Part shown: positions 1-11,278 of the stretch, piece by piece
Position numbering within the stretch: position 1 is the first letter of the stretch
Layout: every line of letters begins with the position of its first letter
Assembly: GCA_023213395.1 (NCBI GenBank)
Contig: CM041465.1
Coordinates: 181,481,741-181,545,740 of the forward strand
DNA length: 64,000 nt
Origin: Cycas panzhihuaensis
Taxonomy: Eukaryota; Cycadophyta
Direction of reading: 5' to 3'
Made by a program: the position numbers and the translations under genes
The notes under the pieces: model-generated
The model's database searches: none
Seen by the model: only the letters and a program-made list of their open reading frames with translations
What the model was told of the DNA's origin: nothing

Positions 1-480
1 AACATGCCCACATTTGATCCAAATCTCAATAGGGATAGTGCACGAAGTTGGATTAGTAAACTAGAGTCTTACTTTACACTCAACCCAATGTCAATGAATG
101 AGCAACTTATATTTGCTTCTATTCACTTAGATGGGAAGGCACATCATTGGTTCCGATGGTGGAAATGGCAGTACCCCTCCAGCTTGTCTTGGGTACACTT
201 CTCTACCTATTTTTTTAAGCAGTATGAAGACACTTGGAGTCAATCTTTTTTTACACAGCTAACACGTTTGAAGCAAGTATCCTCTATCGAAGTCTACATG
301 GATGAGTTCCAATCTTTACGTAATCAGGTTAATCAGTAACTTGATAAATAGACAGAGATAGATATATACGTGTTCGGACTTAAAGAACGTATCCAAATGC
401 GCTTGAAGATAGTCTCCCTATCCACTCTAAAGGATAAAATTAATATGGCTAAAGTAGTAGAAGCAGAATTTGCTACAGAA
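1..480 (+). pseudogene. gag fragment of the Ty3/gypsy element
   Basis: The open part (4-339) has the retrotransposon gag (capsid) signature: a run beginning MPTFDPNLNRDSARSWISKL, then a segment with HLDGKAHHWFRWW and later SSIEVYMDEFQSLRNQV. The equivalent capsid segment in plant gypsy elements reads like L.G.A..W...., followed by W..F...F...F. An in-frame stop follows NQVNQ, after which the frame continues with FGLKERIQMRL and a lysine/valine-rich stretch (MAKVVEAEF) to about 475. The true N terminus is probably left of or very near base 1. The zinc-knuckle region after 480 is too decayed to recognise. Its role would be packaging element RNA in virus-like particles. Confidence 0.8.
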
Positions 481-741
481 AGACCTCCTCCATTCAAATG
501 AGACTCCACATAGTTTTCACGATCCTGACAAGTTGATACGGCCTGGTCCCAGAGACCACGATCACGCCCATGACCAGAGGACACCCCAGCTACATCTCTC
601 CTGCAGCGCATTGAGGAATCATTGTCGAAGTCTATCCACATCACTCCTACAGAGGTACAACATCGTCGGGAAGTCGGTTTATGTATGCAATGTTCTGAAA
701 AATAGACCACTAGTCACAATAGAATCTGTAAAGCTAGGAAG

Positions 742-1200
742 ATGGTCTTTAGAATTGACCCAGACTTACCCTCAGATGATGACCCTGATACTGAGCATAA
801 ATATAATGATGAACCCCATGACCACCCTACTGATGAGTTGTCCCCACTCCCTGAGCCTAAAGTTTCCTTATCCACAGTTACCTCCATTGCATGTCCTGAA
901 CCACTTCGAGTCAAAGGAATACTTAGGAAAACCCCAATTACCATTTTGATCAACGGTGGTGCATCGCTAAATTTCATCGACATCTCTATTGCCCGCCAAT
1001 TGAATCTTTACATAGAACCTAAAACTGGCTTCACTTGCTCCTTACCTGGTCATCACACACTCTATTGTGCGGGAATAATAAAAAACCTCACAATCCACAT
1101 TAGCTCATATACCCTTGTCTTTGATTTTTATGCCCTATCCATAGGTGGGTCAGATGCAATTCTTGGCGTATAATGGCTCTAGACTCTAGGGACTTATAGC
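742..1200 (+). pseudogene. Ty3/gypsy aspartic protease region
   Basis: The frame from 742 carries ITILINGGASLNFIDISIA, which aligns by eye with the retropepsin active-site segment (usually L(I/V)DSGAS.NF). Here the catalytic Asp-Ser pair reads Asn-Gly, so the enzyme would be inactive. The later segment GGSDAILGV is the usual flap-distal motif (D.ILGM.WL), followed by a stop. Its role in an active element would be to cut the Gag-Pol polyprotein. It lies between gag and reverse transcriptase as expected. Confidence 0.75.
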
Positions 1201-1389
1201 ACCAATAACTCACCTATGACCCCCTTCATTATGTTCAAAGATCACATGGTTCGCTCTCATAAAATTTATGGGATGCAAGCCCCCCCAAACAAAGTAATCT
1301 CACCCTTATGAATGCACTGCCAACTCAACGGTAACATCGGATATATCGTTCGTCTTAACCATATCCAGGCCCCCTCGGGTATCCACCCT

Positions 1390-2735
1390 GATATCTAGTA
1401 AGTATTAGATCGATACCAATCTGTATTTGCTCCGTTACCTACTAGCCCCCCACCTGATCGTGGCTTTTACCATACTATTGAGTTATAAAGTTCGCACGAC
1501 CCGATAAGCCTTCGACCATATAGAAATTCCTATTTCCAAAAAAATGAAATCGAAAAAATCACGTGGGAATTGTTGGACATGGGTATCATCCAACCTAATA
1601 AAAGCCCATATGCAGCACCCATCATCTTAGTTCACAAGAAGGATGGCTCTTTCTGACTTTGTGTTGACTATCGTGCACTTAATAAAATCATCATAAAAAA
1701 TAAGTTTCCCACGCCACGAATTAATGACATGTTAGATGAAATCCATGGTGCTGCAATTTTCACCAAATTTGATTTACAGTCAAGATACTACTAAATCCCC
1801 ATCTTGCTAGAAGATCAACATAAAACAACTTTTCAAACCCACCATGGTCATTTTGAGTTCCAGGTCATGCCCTTTGGCCTATGTAATACTCCAGCCACCT
1901 TTCAGGTCCTCATGAACTTTTCCCCATACTTATGAAAATTTATCATCATCTTCTTTGATGATATTCTTATCTATGGCTCAAATATGCCAGCACACATCCC
2001 ACATCTAGAAATAGTCCTTCAAATCCTAGCTGAGAATAAACTGTATACTAAGCTCTCCAAATGTGAATTTGGGAAATCAATTCTGATTACCTTGGGCATA
2101 TTATATCCTTTGTAGGGGTTCGGGTGGATCCTGATAAAATCTCTATCATCACTAATTGGCCAACCCCAAAAACCCTGACCTAATTGCGGGCTTTCCTAGG
2201 ACTTACCAGATTCTATTGATGGTTCGTTTGAAATTATGCCACCCTAACCACTCCCTTAACCCACTTACTTTGGAAGGATTCCTTCTAGTGGTCCCCCTCA
2301 ACTAATGAGGCCTTCCTCCATTTAAAGGAGGTCATGACAACCACCCCAGTCTTGGCCTCCCCTGACTTTTCTCGGCCTTTCTAATTAGAATGCAATGCCT
2401 CTGGGTTTGGATTAGGTGCGATCTTAATGCAAGACTTCCACCCCATTGCCTTCAAAAGTTGAAAACTCAAAGATCATGAGTGTAGACTTTCCACCTATTA
2501 AAAAGAAATGTGGGCCATCCTCCATGCTGTTGACAAGTGGCGATAGTATCTACTTGGTTCTAAATTCACTATCCTCACTGATCATCATAGCCTTCATCGT
2601 TTATTAGATCAACCAGTCCTCTCAGAAGAGCAGGCAAAATGGGTTGACCGTCTCTAAGTTTTAGATTTTACAATCACATATAAAAAGAAGAAAGATAACA
2701 TTGTGGCAGATGCTCTCTCGAGGTTGCCTTCACCT
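1390..2735 (+). pseudogene. Ty3/gypsy reverse transcriptase and RNase H
   Basis: Translation gives a nearly continuous RT with several stops. Landmarks are [52 protein letters not shown] and the catalytic box FFDDILIYG (Phe in place of the common Tyr before DD). After one frameshift near 2090 the thumb region continues with LGHIISFVGVRVDPDKI and LRAFLGLTRFY. RNase H follows: LECNASGFGLGAIL (Asp to Asn at the first catalytic position), TDHHSLHRLLDQP, and the closing ADALSRLPSP at about 2706. The order RT then RNase H then integrase is diagnostic of Ty3/gypsy. Stops, the frameshift and the altered catalytic Asp show it is non-functional. Confidence 0.88.
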
Positions 2736-2744
2736 ACACTTAAC

Positions 2745-3254
2745 AATAGCACCAATTATACTGAGGACCCCACCATTTATACTATTTCCTCCCCACAATC
2801 GACATGGCTACAGGATTTGACCATGACTAACCAAAACCAACATGATTTTCCTCCCCTCTCAGCTTTTATCCCACGAATTTTATCAGAATATCATTCTTCC
2901 CCTCTTGACAGCCACTCTGGTTTTGATAAAACTTACCGTAGGATTCGTTCTAACTTCTTTTGGCTAGCAATGAAATCCACCATCCTTACCTTTATCTCAG
3001 AATGTGATACATACCAACGTAACAAAGTTGATACAAAACCCCAACTGGGCCTCCTTCAACCATTGCATATCCTACAAGGTAAATGGTAAGATATTGCCAT
3101 GGACTTTATAACGGGCCTACCACCATCTGCTGGATATGACTCCTTAGTAGTCATAGATCGATTAATAAAATATGCCCACTTCTTGCCCATCCACATAACC
3201 TATAAAGTCCCATGCATCACTGACATCTACATCCTGATAATATTTCGTTTGCAC
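2745..3254 (+). pseudogene. Ty3/gypsy integrase, N-terminal half
   Basis: After RNase H the frame carries a spaced His-His-Cys-Cys remnant: SEYHSSPLDSHSGFDKTYRR, then FISECDTYQRNK with the second Cys changed. This is followed by the start of the catalytic core, DIAMDFITGLPPSAGYDSLV, where the first Asp of the DDE triad sits, and DRLIKYAHFLPI. The frame runs to IFRLH and stops abruptly at the copia insertion after base 3254. The second half resumes at 11274. Removing the copia element and one target copy restores the reading ...RLHGFPST..., so the insertion point is exact at codon level. Confidence 0.85.
3250..3254. repeat. Target site duplication, left copy (tgcac)
   Basis: Five bases tgcac directly precede the TG start of the left copia LTR. 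The right LTR is followed by tgcat at 11274-11278. The pair differs at one base (C versus T). A 5-bp duplication is typical of Ty1/copia insertion. Confidence 0.85.
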
Positions 3255-3589
3255 TGATGGAGCTGGAGGAACAGAGCAGGACATCATAACGATTGCATTT
3301 TGAGTACAACGGCACTTTCTGATAAAATGGTAGTGTTAATAAACACCTGGGAGATATTCCCTTCCCTTAAATAGAGAATTTTGGGGAGGCATCGGGCGTC
3401 ATCACCCTAGCTACACAACAATTAAGATAAATTCAAAATATATTAAAGAAAATAACGGTGATACGTACCTCAAGTGAGTGGTCAGTCTGGATGGCTCTTA
3501 AGTGGCTCAAGGTGTCTTAAGGGCCCTCAAAGGTGGCTTTGAGGGGCCCTAAGTGCTCAGGTGCACATACATTGGGATTATTCCCAACA
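3255..3589 (-). repeat. 3' LTR of copia element A
   Basis: This 335-bp block begins tgatggagctg and ends cccaaca. It matches 10939-11273 along its whole length. Reading on the - strand it follows the purine tract at 3590-3600, so it is the 3' LTR. It contains a TATA-like stretch on the - strand (complement of ccttaaatagag near 3365-3377). Confidence 0.93.
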
Positions 3590-4250
3590 TTCTCCCCCAT
3601 AAGCCCAATGTGTACGACTCCCAAATTGTCTCTGAATTTCTCAAATTTGATTTTCCCCAAGGCCTTTGTAAAAATATTTACTGTTTGATCTTCTGTGCTA
3701 TAATAAGTCAACTCTATCTCATCTGCTTATACAAGTTCCTGAACGAAGTGGTATTGGGTTTCAATATGCTTTGTTCTACCGTGGAATACTAGATTTTTGG
3801 TCATTTGAATAGTGCTTTGATTGTCATACCAAATTCTAGTGGGACCTTGCTGTTTAATTTGAAAGTCTTATAAGAGTCTTCTTAACTAGATTGATTCACA
3901 GGCTCTTGACACTGCGGCTTTATACTCTACTTCAGTTGTGGATAAGGAGACAGTGTTTCATTTCTTTGTACTCTAAGCTACCGCTGTTAATCCCATACTA
4001 AATACATAACTTAAGGTAGATTTTCTATCATCGACATCACCAGCCCAATCTGAATCTATATAACCAGTTAACTAAAACTCGGATGTAGTTTTGTAGTATA
4101 ACCCAAAATCTAGAGTCCCTTTAAGGTATCTAAGGATTCTTTTAGTAGCTTGCCAATGAGATATCTTTGGATCCTGCATAAATCTAGACACAACACTTAC
4201 TAAATATATTATATCAGGTTGAGTAGAAGTTAAATATATTAGGCTGCCAA
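3517..4250 (-). pseudogene. Copia A RNase H domain
   Basis: The - strand frame ends with STEDQTVNIFTKALGKIKFE and FRDNLGVVHIGLMGENVGN, the standard copia RNase H C terminus (usually DI.TK.L....F..LR..LG). The last codons overlap the purine tract and run into the LTR. Upstream, 3712-4250 is more decayed but on the - strand still contains segments resembling the copia [15 protein letters not shown] motif. It would degrade the RNA strand of the RNA-DNA hybrid. Stops break the frame. Confidence 0.75.
3590..3600 (-). other. Polypurine tract of copia element A
   Basis: On the - strand this reads ATGGGGGAGAA and is immediately followed by the TG start of the LTR. Such a purine run primes plus-strand DNA synthesis. 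A related tract, AAAGGGGAGAA, sits in the same place in the element at 43165-53489. Confidence 0.85.
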
Positions 4251-4254
4251 TTAG

Positions 4255-5200
4255 TTATCTATAGAGAACGGGATCAACTAAAGTCAAGTCATCTGTCTTA
4301 GAGAGTTTGATTCCAATTTCTGCTAGTATTGATAATTGCTTATAGTTTGTCATATTAAATCTTTGTAGAAGATCTAATATATATTTACATTGAGAGATAA
4401 ATATTCCTTGTTTATCCTGCCAAACTTCTAATCCTAGGAAGTAATCCATAAGGCCTAAGTCTGTCATCTCAAATTTCTTACACATAGTATCTTTAAATTG
4501 ATTTAAAAGTTGGAAGTCATTTCTAGTATAAATTAAATCATCCACATAGAGTCCTACAATCAATATCGAATTTCCTTTAATTCGGGTATTTAGGTTTGGA
4601 CCTGCTTGAGATCTTTCAAACCCTTGATCTTTAAGATACGTGTCTATATGGGAATACCAAGCCTTGGGTGCTTGTTTTAGACCATATAATGCCTTCTTTA
4701 ACTTGTACACTTTGTTTTCTCCCCCGTTGACTTCAAAATTAAGGGGTTGAGTGACAGAGATATTTTCTTAGATATAACTATTTAAGAAAGTACTTTTTAC
4801 ATCCATTTGATAAACATGCCAACCCATTTAGGCAGCTAAACTTATTATCATGCGAACAGATTCCATTCGAGCGACTGGGGCAAATGTTTTGATATAGTCT
4901 ATGCCTTCTCTTTAGGCATATCCTTTAGTAACTAAACAAGCTTTATATTTATCAATGGATCCATCCGAGTGGAACTTAGTCTTATAGACCCATTTGGTTC
5001 TAATAGCTTTCTTCCTTGGTGGTAAATCTACAAGTTTCCAAGTATCAATTTTAATAATGGACTTATATTCCTCTTGCATGGCTTTTTGCCAATACTCATG
5101 TTGATTAGCTGCACCAAAGGTTTGAGGCTCATGACTTTCGAGTAGCTTGCTCATTAGAGCAAAGTTGACCTTGTGTGAGTATGTAGATCTTCTATTATTA
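4255..5200 (-). pseudogene. Copia A reverse transcriptase
   Basis: Two long - strand frames make up the RT. The N-terminal one (5154-4912) carries WQKAMQEEYKSIIKIDTWKL then IRTKWVYKTKFHSDGSIDKY and KACLVTKGYA. The C-terminal one (4710-4255) carries [20 protein letters not shown], the catalytic LYVDDLIYT, and MTDLGLMDYFLGLEVWQ. All are textbook copia RT motifs and the YVDD box is intact. A stop follows KGYA and others lie between the two frames. It would copy element RNA into DNA. Confidence 0.88.
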
Positions 5201-5379
5201 TCTAATATATTTCCTAAGTCATTGTTACGTTGAACCCATTTGGGTAGTGGTTATGATGGTGGTTGAGATGATGTTGCTTCCCTAGTGGTTTCCAGAGAAT
5301 TTCTCCACATATGAGGCACATATTTGGATTTATTTGATGTATCAAACTTAATGGCAATGCCCTTCTATTATTCTTGATT

Positions 5380-6275
5380 ATTTTGATATTAGTTATCTTC
5401 TTGAAATTTGACGTCCCTACTCACTATAACTTTTCTGGATTTTGGATCATAAACTTTGTAAGATTTTGACGAGTCACTATATCCAATAAAGATATATTTT
5501 ACACTACGATCATCTAATTTAGTTCTTCTTTGGTCAGGAACATGGTCATAGGCTAAATAGCCAAATACCCTAAGGTGATGGATACTAGGTTTATAACCTG
5601 TCTGTACTTCTTCTGGTGTCTTCCACCTAAGTGCTTTTGTGGAACATCTATTAAGTAGGTAGACTGCGGTATGGACTACTTCAGCCCAAAATTCATAGCC
5701 CAAGTTTTTATCTTTAAGTATATATCATGTCATTTCTACAATAGTTCTATTTTTCCTTTCCACTACACCATTTTGTTGTGGGATGTAGGGGTTGGTAAGT
5801 TATCTCCTAATCCTATGTCAGATATAATAATCCTTGAAGATATTAGAGGTAAACTCTCCCCCATTATCTGATCTTAGAGAAAGGAAAGGATATGATATCC
5901 ACTTTGTTGCTCAACGAAGGTTTTGAAGTCAACAAAGTGGTTGAAAGCATCGGATTTATATTTGATAAAGAACACTTATGTCTTTCTTGTAAAGTCATCA
6001 ATAAATGTGAGGAAATACTTGGTATTTGCCAAGGAGGGAGTAGCCATTGGGCCACAAATATCCATGTATATGAGTTTAAGTGGGGTAGATGCCTGATGGC
6101 TAAAATCTGGAAAGCTTTCTCTATGTTGTTTTCTAAGAAGGCATCCCTCACACAACTCTTTATTAACATCAATAGGGGGTAAGCCATTAACCATATCTAA
6201 TCTTTTCATAAGGGCTAAACTGGTATAATTAAGATGACCGAAATGTCGATGCCATAAATCACTATCCATAATAGT
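5380..6275 (-). pseudogene. Copia A integrase
   Basis: The - strand frame at 6269-5976 has the zinc-binding HHCC region: DLWHRHFGHLNYTSL, then CEGCLLRKQHRESFP, then the core start PLKLIYMDICGPMATPSLAN and FLTFIDDFTRKT. The core continues with decay, including a segment WVVQWLLPP-like in another frame, to the C-terminal frame 5703-5389 with GYEFWAEVVHTAVYLLNRCS, KTPEEVQTGYKPSIHHLRVF and GYSDSSKSYKVYDP. These are standard copia integrase motifs. The frame is broken between 5970 and 5710. It would insert element DNA into the host genome. Confidence 0.87.
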
Positions 6276-6299
6276 TATGGTTCTAAGAGCATAGGTATC

Positions 6300-6740
6300 T
6301 TAAGTGTTGATAGTAAGCTTAAATAAACGATTTTCAGTCATTATACCTCTAGCAACAATAGCTTCATTTTGTCTTTTGTCTTTGATGACACATTCGCCAT
6401 TGTTAAAAATTACTTTATAATCTTGTCCTATCATCTGTCCTACCGATAGTAAGTTTTTCCTTAAAGCAGAGACGTATAGAACATCATTCAAGTATTTATA
6501 TTCATCATTATCAGTCAATAAGGCAATATTACCTTTTCTAATTGATTCATAAGAAGTGTTATCTCCAAACATAATTGACCATTTTCTATTTGTATCCAAA
6601 GTTTGAAATAACTGTTCTTTATGGGTTATGTGGGTGGAACAACCTGAATCAATGTACCAACTATCATCCTCTTCTTCCTTGGTTGAAAAACTGGATAGAA
6701 ATAACCTATTATTTAATTTAGATTCTGATGAATTTGACAC
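6300..6740 (-). pseudogene. Copia A protease and linker to integrase
   Basis: The frame begins within the gag tail and contains DDSWYIDSGCSTHITHKEQL, the copia aspartic protease active site with Asp-Ser-Gly intact. It continues through IMFGDNTSYESIRKGNI and DVLYVSALRKNLLSVGQM, the usual segment before the integrase zinc finger. The frame of 146 residues is open, and is the best preserved part of the element. It would process the polyprotein. Confidence 0.88.
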
Positions 6741-7843
6741 ATGTTCTCTAGGGGGTGGTCCATATTTTGAAAAACACTTATCTTCAGTGTGACCATTTCT
6801 ATAACAATAAGTACAATATAATTAATTTCTTTTTCTATAACTGAGACTTTGACTCCTTGGTTGAGAACGATCAAGATTGAAAGATCTCCCTCTTTCCTTA
6901 TAGAATTGAGTATGATTGTTTCTTGGTTGATCATGATAGTTCTGAGGTGAGCTTGAAGGTTGTGAATTCCCATGACAATGTGGACAACAAGGATGATTAT
7001 CAACTTGTCTTATTTGGTTTGAATTTTTTTGAGTGTTCAGATGTCTTGGAGGATTTTTATGTTGTGGGGGTCCTCCTTGTCTATTTTTGTGAGGAGCTTA
7101 GTATCATGGAGGATTTTATCTAGTTTTGTTTCTAGGGTTTCTATCTTTTCTCCTTGGAGGAGATTCATTTTGTTTTAAGGTTCCATCTTGAGGGTTAGGT
7201 TGAATGTTGGCCTTTGTAGCAAAGGCATATTCTAAAGTTTCATTGGCAGTTTATTGCTTTTCTATAGACATGAGCATAGCACTAAGTTGTTCTACTTTGA
7301 GGGTACTTAGATCTTTTGATACACTAATACTAGTAGCTACTATTTCAAAATGTCTAACGGCTCCTATACATCGAAGGATTCATTTAACTACTCTTTATTC
7401 GGTTAAGGTATCCCCAAGTGACCTCATTTGGTTAACGATATATTGAATTTTGGTCATGAATTCAGTTACTGATTTGTGAGGTATCATATGTAAATTTTCG
7501 AACTTGCTTCTTAAGTTTTATAATTTAGAGGATGTGGCCCCTTCGTATATAAGTTGTAAAGTGTCCCAAACCTCTTTGGACTTAACGGATTCACTGACTC
7601 GTGGAAATACATGATCTTCCAATGTACAAAAGATAAGGGCTAATGCTTCGTTATCTTTTTTGACATTTTCTTTGTATGTAACTTTTTCAGTATCGGTTGG
7701 ATTTGATCCTAAGTCATGTAACCTATTCTCACTATATCCCACATATCGTTTGCTATGAGGATGGGCCTCATCCTCTTACTCCAATTAAGGAAATTATTTC
7801 TATCAAATTTTGGGATAATCATGTTCCCAAAACTAGACGTCAT
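6713..7843 (-). pseudogene. Copia A gag
   Basis: An ATG at 7843 starts MTSSFGNMIIPKFDRNNFLN, the classic copia Gag opening (a short N-terminal segment before F.G.N...W). A frameshift or stop then breaks the frame near 7785. The next open segment (7742-7518) has KKDNEALALIFCTLEDHVFP and KEVWDTLQLIYEG, typical Gag. More decayed sequence leads to a CCHC zinc knuckle, CTYCYRNGHTEDKC, at about 6810-6770. The neighbour at 43515-44231 has a related Gag (KKDNEALAILFCT), so the two copia families are relatives. It would form the virus-like particle. Confidence 0.85.
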
Positions 7844-10800
7844 TTTGAACTAAAGTTGTGTAAAATGTGATAAATGTAATATCAAAAAAATACTTAAATG
7901 TAAAAAATTAAAAAAAACTTAAATGAAAGAAGTTATTTCTAAATATATCTCAAAGTTTTCTAAAGTTTTGAACAAATGAACTAGGACCTAGAAAGGCTAC
8001 TAGGCTCTAAGTTTAGGTTTCTCTGTGGCAACCTTGGTTCTTATACATCTGAGTGGCGCACCTTACGGATGGCAAAATAAGGACCCAATATACCAATATG
8101 GAATACTAGGCTTTATATACCTCAGTATGCAGGTTACTAAGAAGGTTTTGACACCCCCTTGAATTGTTGGTCCACCTGCGCTGGACTTATGCCTAATGAT
8201 AGATCTAGCAGTGAAGGTTCTCGAACCAAGGCACTCACCCTCTCTAGGTCTAGCCTTAGTCTCCAAACACCATGAAATGAATAGGTTCTATACCTTAGCC
8301 TACCACTGATTACACCTGATAGCTAATGGCTATCCTCATCCAATATGAGTATACCGATTAGCGTGTGTGGGTTGGTAACTTCATGGGTCCTAACCATTCC
8401 CCTTGCAAGGCTAGAAAAATGGGGTGGTTCAATTCAGAATTATCTTATTTAACATGAAAAAATTAAACTAATTAGCAATGTGGTCTTGCTTAGAAAAAGA
8501 AGTTCCTTTGATAATAAAAAAATAGAAAGTAAAATATGCTCTAAGCAAGATGAAATGAATACTAAACTTTAAAAATAAAAGAACTTCCTTTTTTTTTTTC
8601 AAAAAATATAATGCTCTTCAAATAAATGAAATATGCCTTTAAAAAAAAATACAATTTTTCTTTTTATAAGTGCAAGAAAAAATGATATTTTTTAATAATA
8701 AAGAAAAAACTTTAATATAAAATTTCAAATACACTTTTGAAGTATAACGACCAATAAAAAAACTTTCAATAATGATGCGTTTAAAAGTAAACTTAAAAAA
8801 ATCCTTTTCACTTATATAAAACTAAAATAAACTTTTGAGAATGAAATATAAAGAGTTTTCAAAGGTACCAATTTCTCAAATGAGTAAATGTAAATCTTCA
8901 ATATAAGAAAAAAATGACTTTCCCTTTTTATATAAAACTAACTTTTCTTTGAGAAAGATATATATTACCTTATGAACAATTTCTATTTTGAAATAACTAA
9001 AAATGCTTATATGAAGATCAAGTAGAAACCTTGAGTAACTAATGAAATATAAACTAGAATTTTCTTAAAAATTTTGAAAAAGGATAAGCTTATTAGGATG
9101 TACTTGTATGTTCAACTTTAACAACTGGAAAACTATACTAAATAATGTCAGAATAACTTAAAATTCTACAAATATGTAGATTAATAAGGTGTGAATCCAA
9201 TGGAACTAACCGTTTTGAAAACGGGTTCCAATAAATCAAGATTTGAATGATGCAAAGGAATAGACCTCCTTTTAAGGCCTAACAGGAGCAAGGAGGTCAA
9301 AATTGCATAAAATTACTAATTAAAACTTTAGAAAATATTGAAAAGGTATCAAATATTGTTTATAAAATTGTTCAATATACTTTTAATTGAAACTTTTGAA
9401 AAAAAATATTAAAAATGTGCAAAAATAGCAGATTTGAGGCAATAAAGTACCTGTACTTTGAATGATTTAAAAATTAGAAAAAATATATCAAAATGTATAC
9501 AAAATTATTTCAAATTGAAGAGAATTGAGTCATCTTCCCAACGAAACTAATGGAATTGAAGTCTGATACAAAATAAAAAAGTTATAGCAAAAATAGTAAC
9601 ATGTGTCTTTATGTAAAAATGTTAAGAAACATGCTAAAAACAACTAAATTCCCACTTTTAGCGATTAAAATACTAATGAAAATGAATTCAAAAAGTTAAA
9701 ATAAGAAGTGGGTATTGAAGTTTGTAGAACGTAGATCACTATAGAAGAAATCCGGGCAGAAAATAATTTACCAGTAATAAATTACGGTCGGTTTTAAAAG
9801 TAATTTTATGAAAAGTGTGAAAAAAGTTAAAAAATTGAATGTCTGACGTTAAATTGGTCGAAACAGGGTCAAGTCGACACCAAATTGGTCATATGACCAG
9901 TCAAAATTGGTGTACAGAAAATTTTTGATATAATGGAACTGGAAGAGTTCTCTCAAAGAGAATAGTTCTCAAGCAGAGTTCTCTCAAAGAGGATAATAAG
10001 GCATACACTAACGGATAGAGTAGACGGATAGAGGGACGTATAGAGACGTAGAGAGATGTAGAGAGACGTACGCTGGTAAGATGTAGATGCAATAATGTAT
10101 AATGAAGGGTCACAAATGCTCTAACTGAGACGTGAAACAAGCAGATCGTTCCCGACTCGAAAGCGTAGGCGCAGTTAGAAGGTGCAGATCGGGGATGCAA
10201 CAAGGTGCAGACATACCCAGGATGGAGGCGCAGTTGGTAAAGGATGCAAGTGCTACATAGCACCCATGGAGTTGTAACCGTATGACCAAATTAACAACAT
10301 TGTTGAAGTAAAATACATAGCATTATGGAGACACTGAGAAACGACAGTCTGCGTAGAGAGAATGCGTAGGCCTGAATGGTTGAAAGGAGAACGACTAAGT
10401 CTGAGGAGGTTATATATATATATGAAGACTAAAAAAGTAAAAGGTTATATGAACAGTTTATAAAAAAATATGGCTATATATATGTGCTAAGCACTGAGAA
10501 GAGATTAAGCTGGCACAGAGGTGTTCGTTTCGGTAACAACACCACATTTGCACGGGGGACAAAGCTAGAGCACACAGATCTATCGAGAGAGGTATAAAGC
10601 ATATACAGAGAATACGCACATAAGAGAATAAAGTATACCAAGATATATAAACTCAGCAAGGAACAAAGTAAAAAAATATATCAAAGAAATTTATTTATTT
10701 ATTTATATCTTGAATATCAAAAAATGAAGAACCTAGTAGCACTTTGGTTGCGATTGCTATCTGATTTACGGCGAGAGCGTGTTCACAATAAATGAAACTC

Positions 10801-10924
10801 TGATCCGTCTTTTCTAGTGAACATATGAGCTTGCTAGGATCTTAATAAGTAGTCATATGCATATAATTTTCTAGATGTATGAGAAGCTAAATCAAAAAAT
10901 GAGCAACAATATCAACTTAACTTG
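7844..10924 (-). other. Long non-coding 5' leader of copia element A
   Basis: About 3.1 kb of AT-rich DNA lies between the PBS and the gag start. This is long for a copia element. I see no conserved protein in it. Parts resemble the leader of the element at 43165-53489: the segment around 9640-9700 matches 45850-45904, and 9210-9300 resembles 45240-45350. Short ORFs here lack any recognisable motif. Confidence 0.8.
9946..10075. repeat. Short imperfect repeats in copia A leader
   Basis: The phrase gagttctctcaaagag occurs twice (near 9946 and 9977). It is followed by a run of variants of acgtagagag/acggatagag at about 10010-10075 with a period of roughly 10-12 bases. It looks like slippage-derived local duplication within the leader. 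Confidence 0.6.
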
Positions 10925-10936
10925 GCTCTGATACCA
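10925..10936 (-). other. Primer binding site (initiator Met tRNA) of copia A
   Basis: On the - strand this reads TGGTATCAGAGC, the complement of the 3' end of plant initiator-Met tRNA. It is separated from the LTR end by two bases. It fixes the right LTR as the 5' LTR and the element as - strand. Confidence 0.92.
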
Positions 10937-10938
10937 AA

Positions 10939-11273
10939 TGATGGAGCTGTAGGAGCAGAGCAGGACATCATAACGATCGCATTTTAAGTACAACGACACT
11001 TTTCGATAAAATGGCAGTGTTAATAAACACCTGGGAGGTATTCCCTTCCCTTAAATAGAGAATTTCAGGGAGGCGTCGGGCGCCATCACCCTAGCTGCAC
11101 AACAATTAAGATAAATTTAAAATATATTAAAGAAAATAATGGTGATACGTACCTCAAGTGAGTGGTCGGTCCAGATGGTTGTTGAGCGGCTCAAGGTGTC
11201 CTAGGGGCCCTCAAAGGTGGCTTTGAGGGGCCCTAAGTGCTCAGGTGCATATACATTAGAATTGTTCCCAACA
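10939..11273 (-). repeat. 5' LTR of copia element A
   Basis: This 335-bp block pairs with 3255-3589. Both share the TG...CA ends and identical length without net indels. Reading on the - strand it precedes the PBS. Confidence 0.93.
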
Positions 11274-11278
11274 TGCAT
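11274..11278. repeat. Target site duplication, right copy (tgcat)
   Basis: Five bases tgcat follow the right LTR and pair with tgcac at 3250-3254, with one transition between them. They lie inside the codons for Leu-His of the gypsy integrase. Confidence 0.85.

Larger units (their letters stand above)
3255..11273 (-). mobile_element. Ty1/copia retrotransposon A (8.0 kb, complete ends, decayed coding)
   Basis: Two direct 335-bp LTRs (3255-3589 and 10939-11273) bound the element, each starting TG and ending CA. The coding order on the - strand is gag, protease, integrase, RT, RNase H, which is the copia order. A PBS for initiator-Met tRNA lies against the right LTR and a purine tract against the left LTR, so the right LTR is the 5' one. 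It sits inside the integrase of the gypsy element, flanked by tgcac/tgcat. The LTRs differ at roughly 29 of 335 positions by hand count, almost all transitions. Coding regions contain several stops, so it is not autonomous now. Confidence 0.95.
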
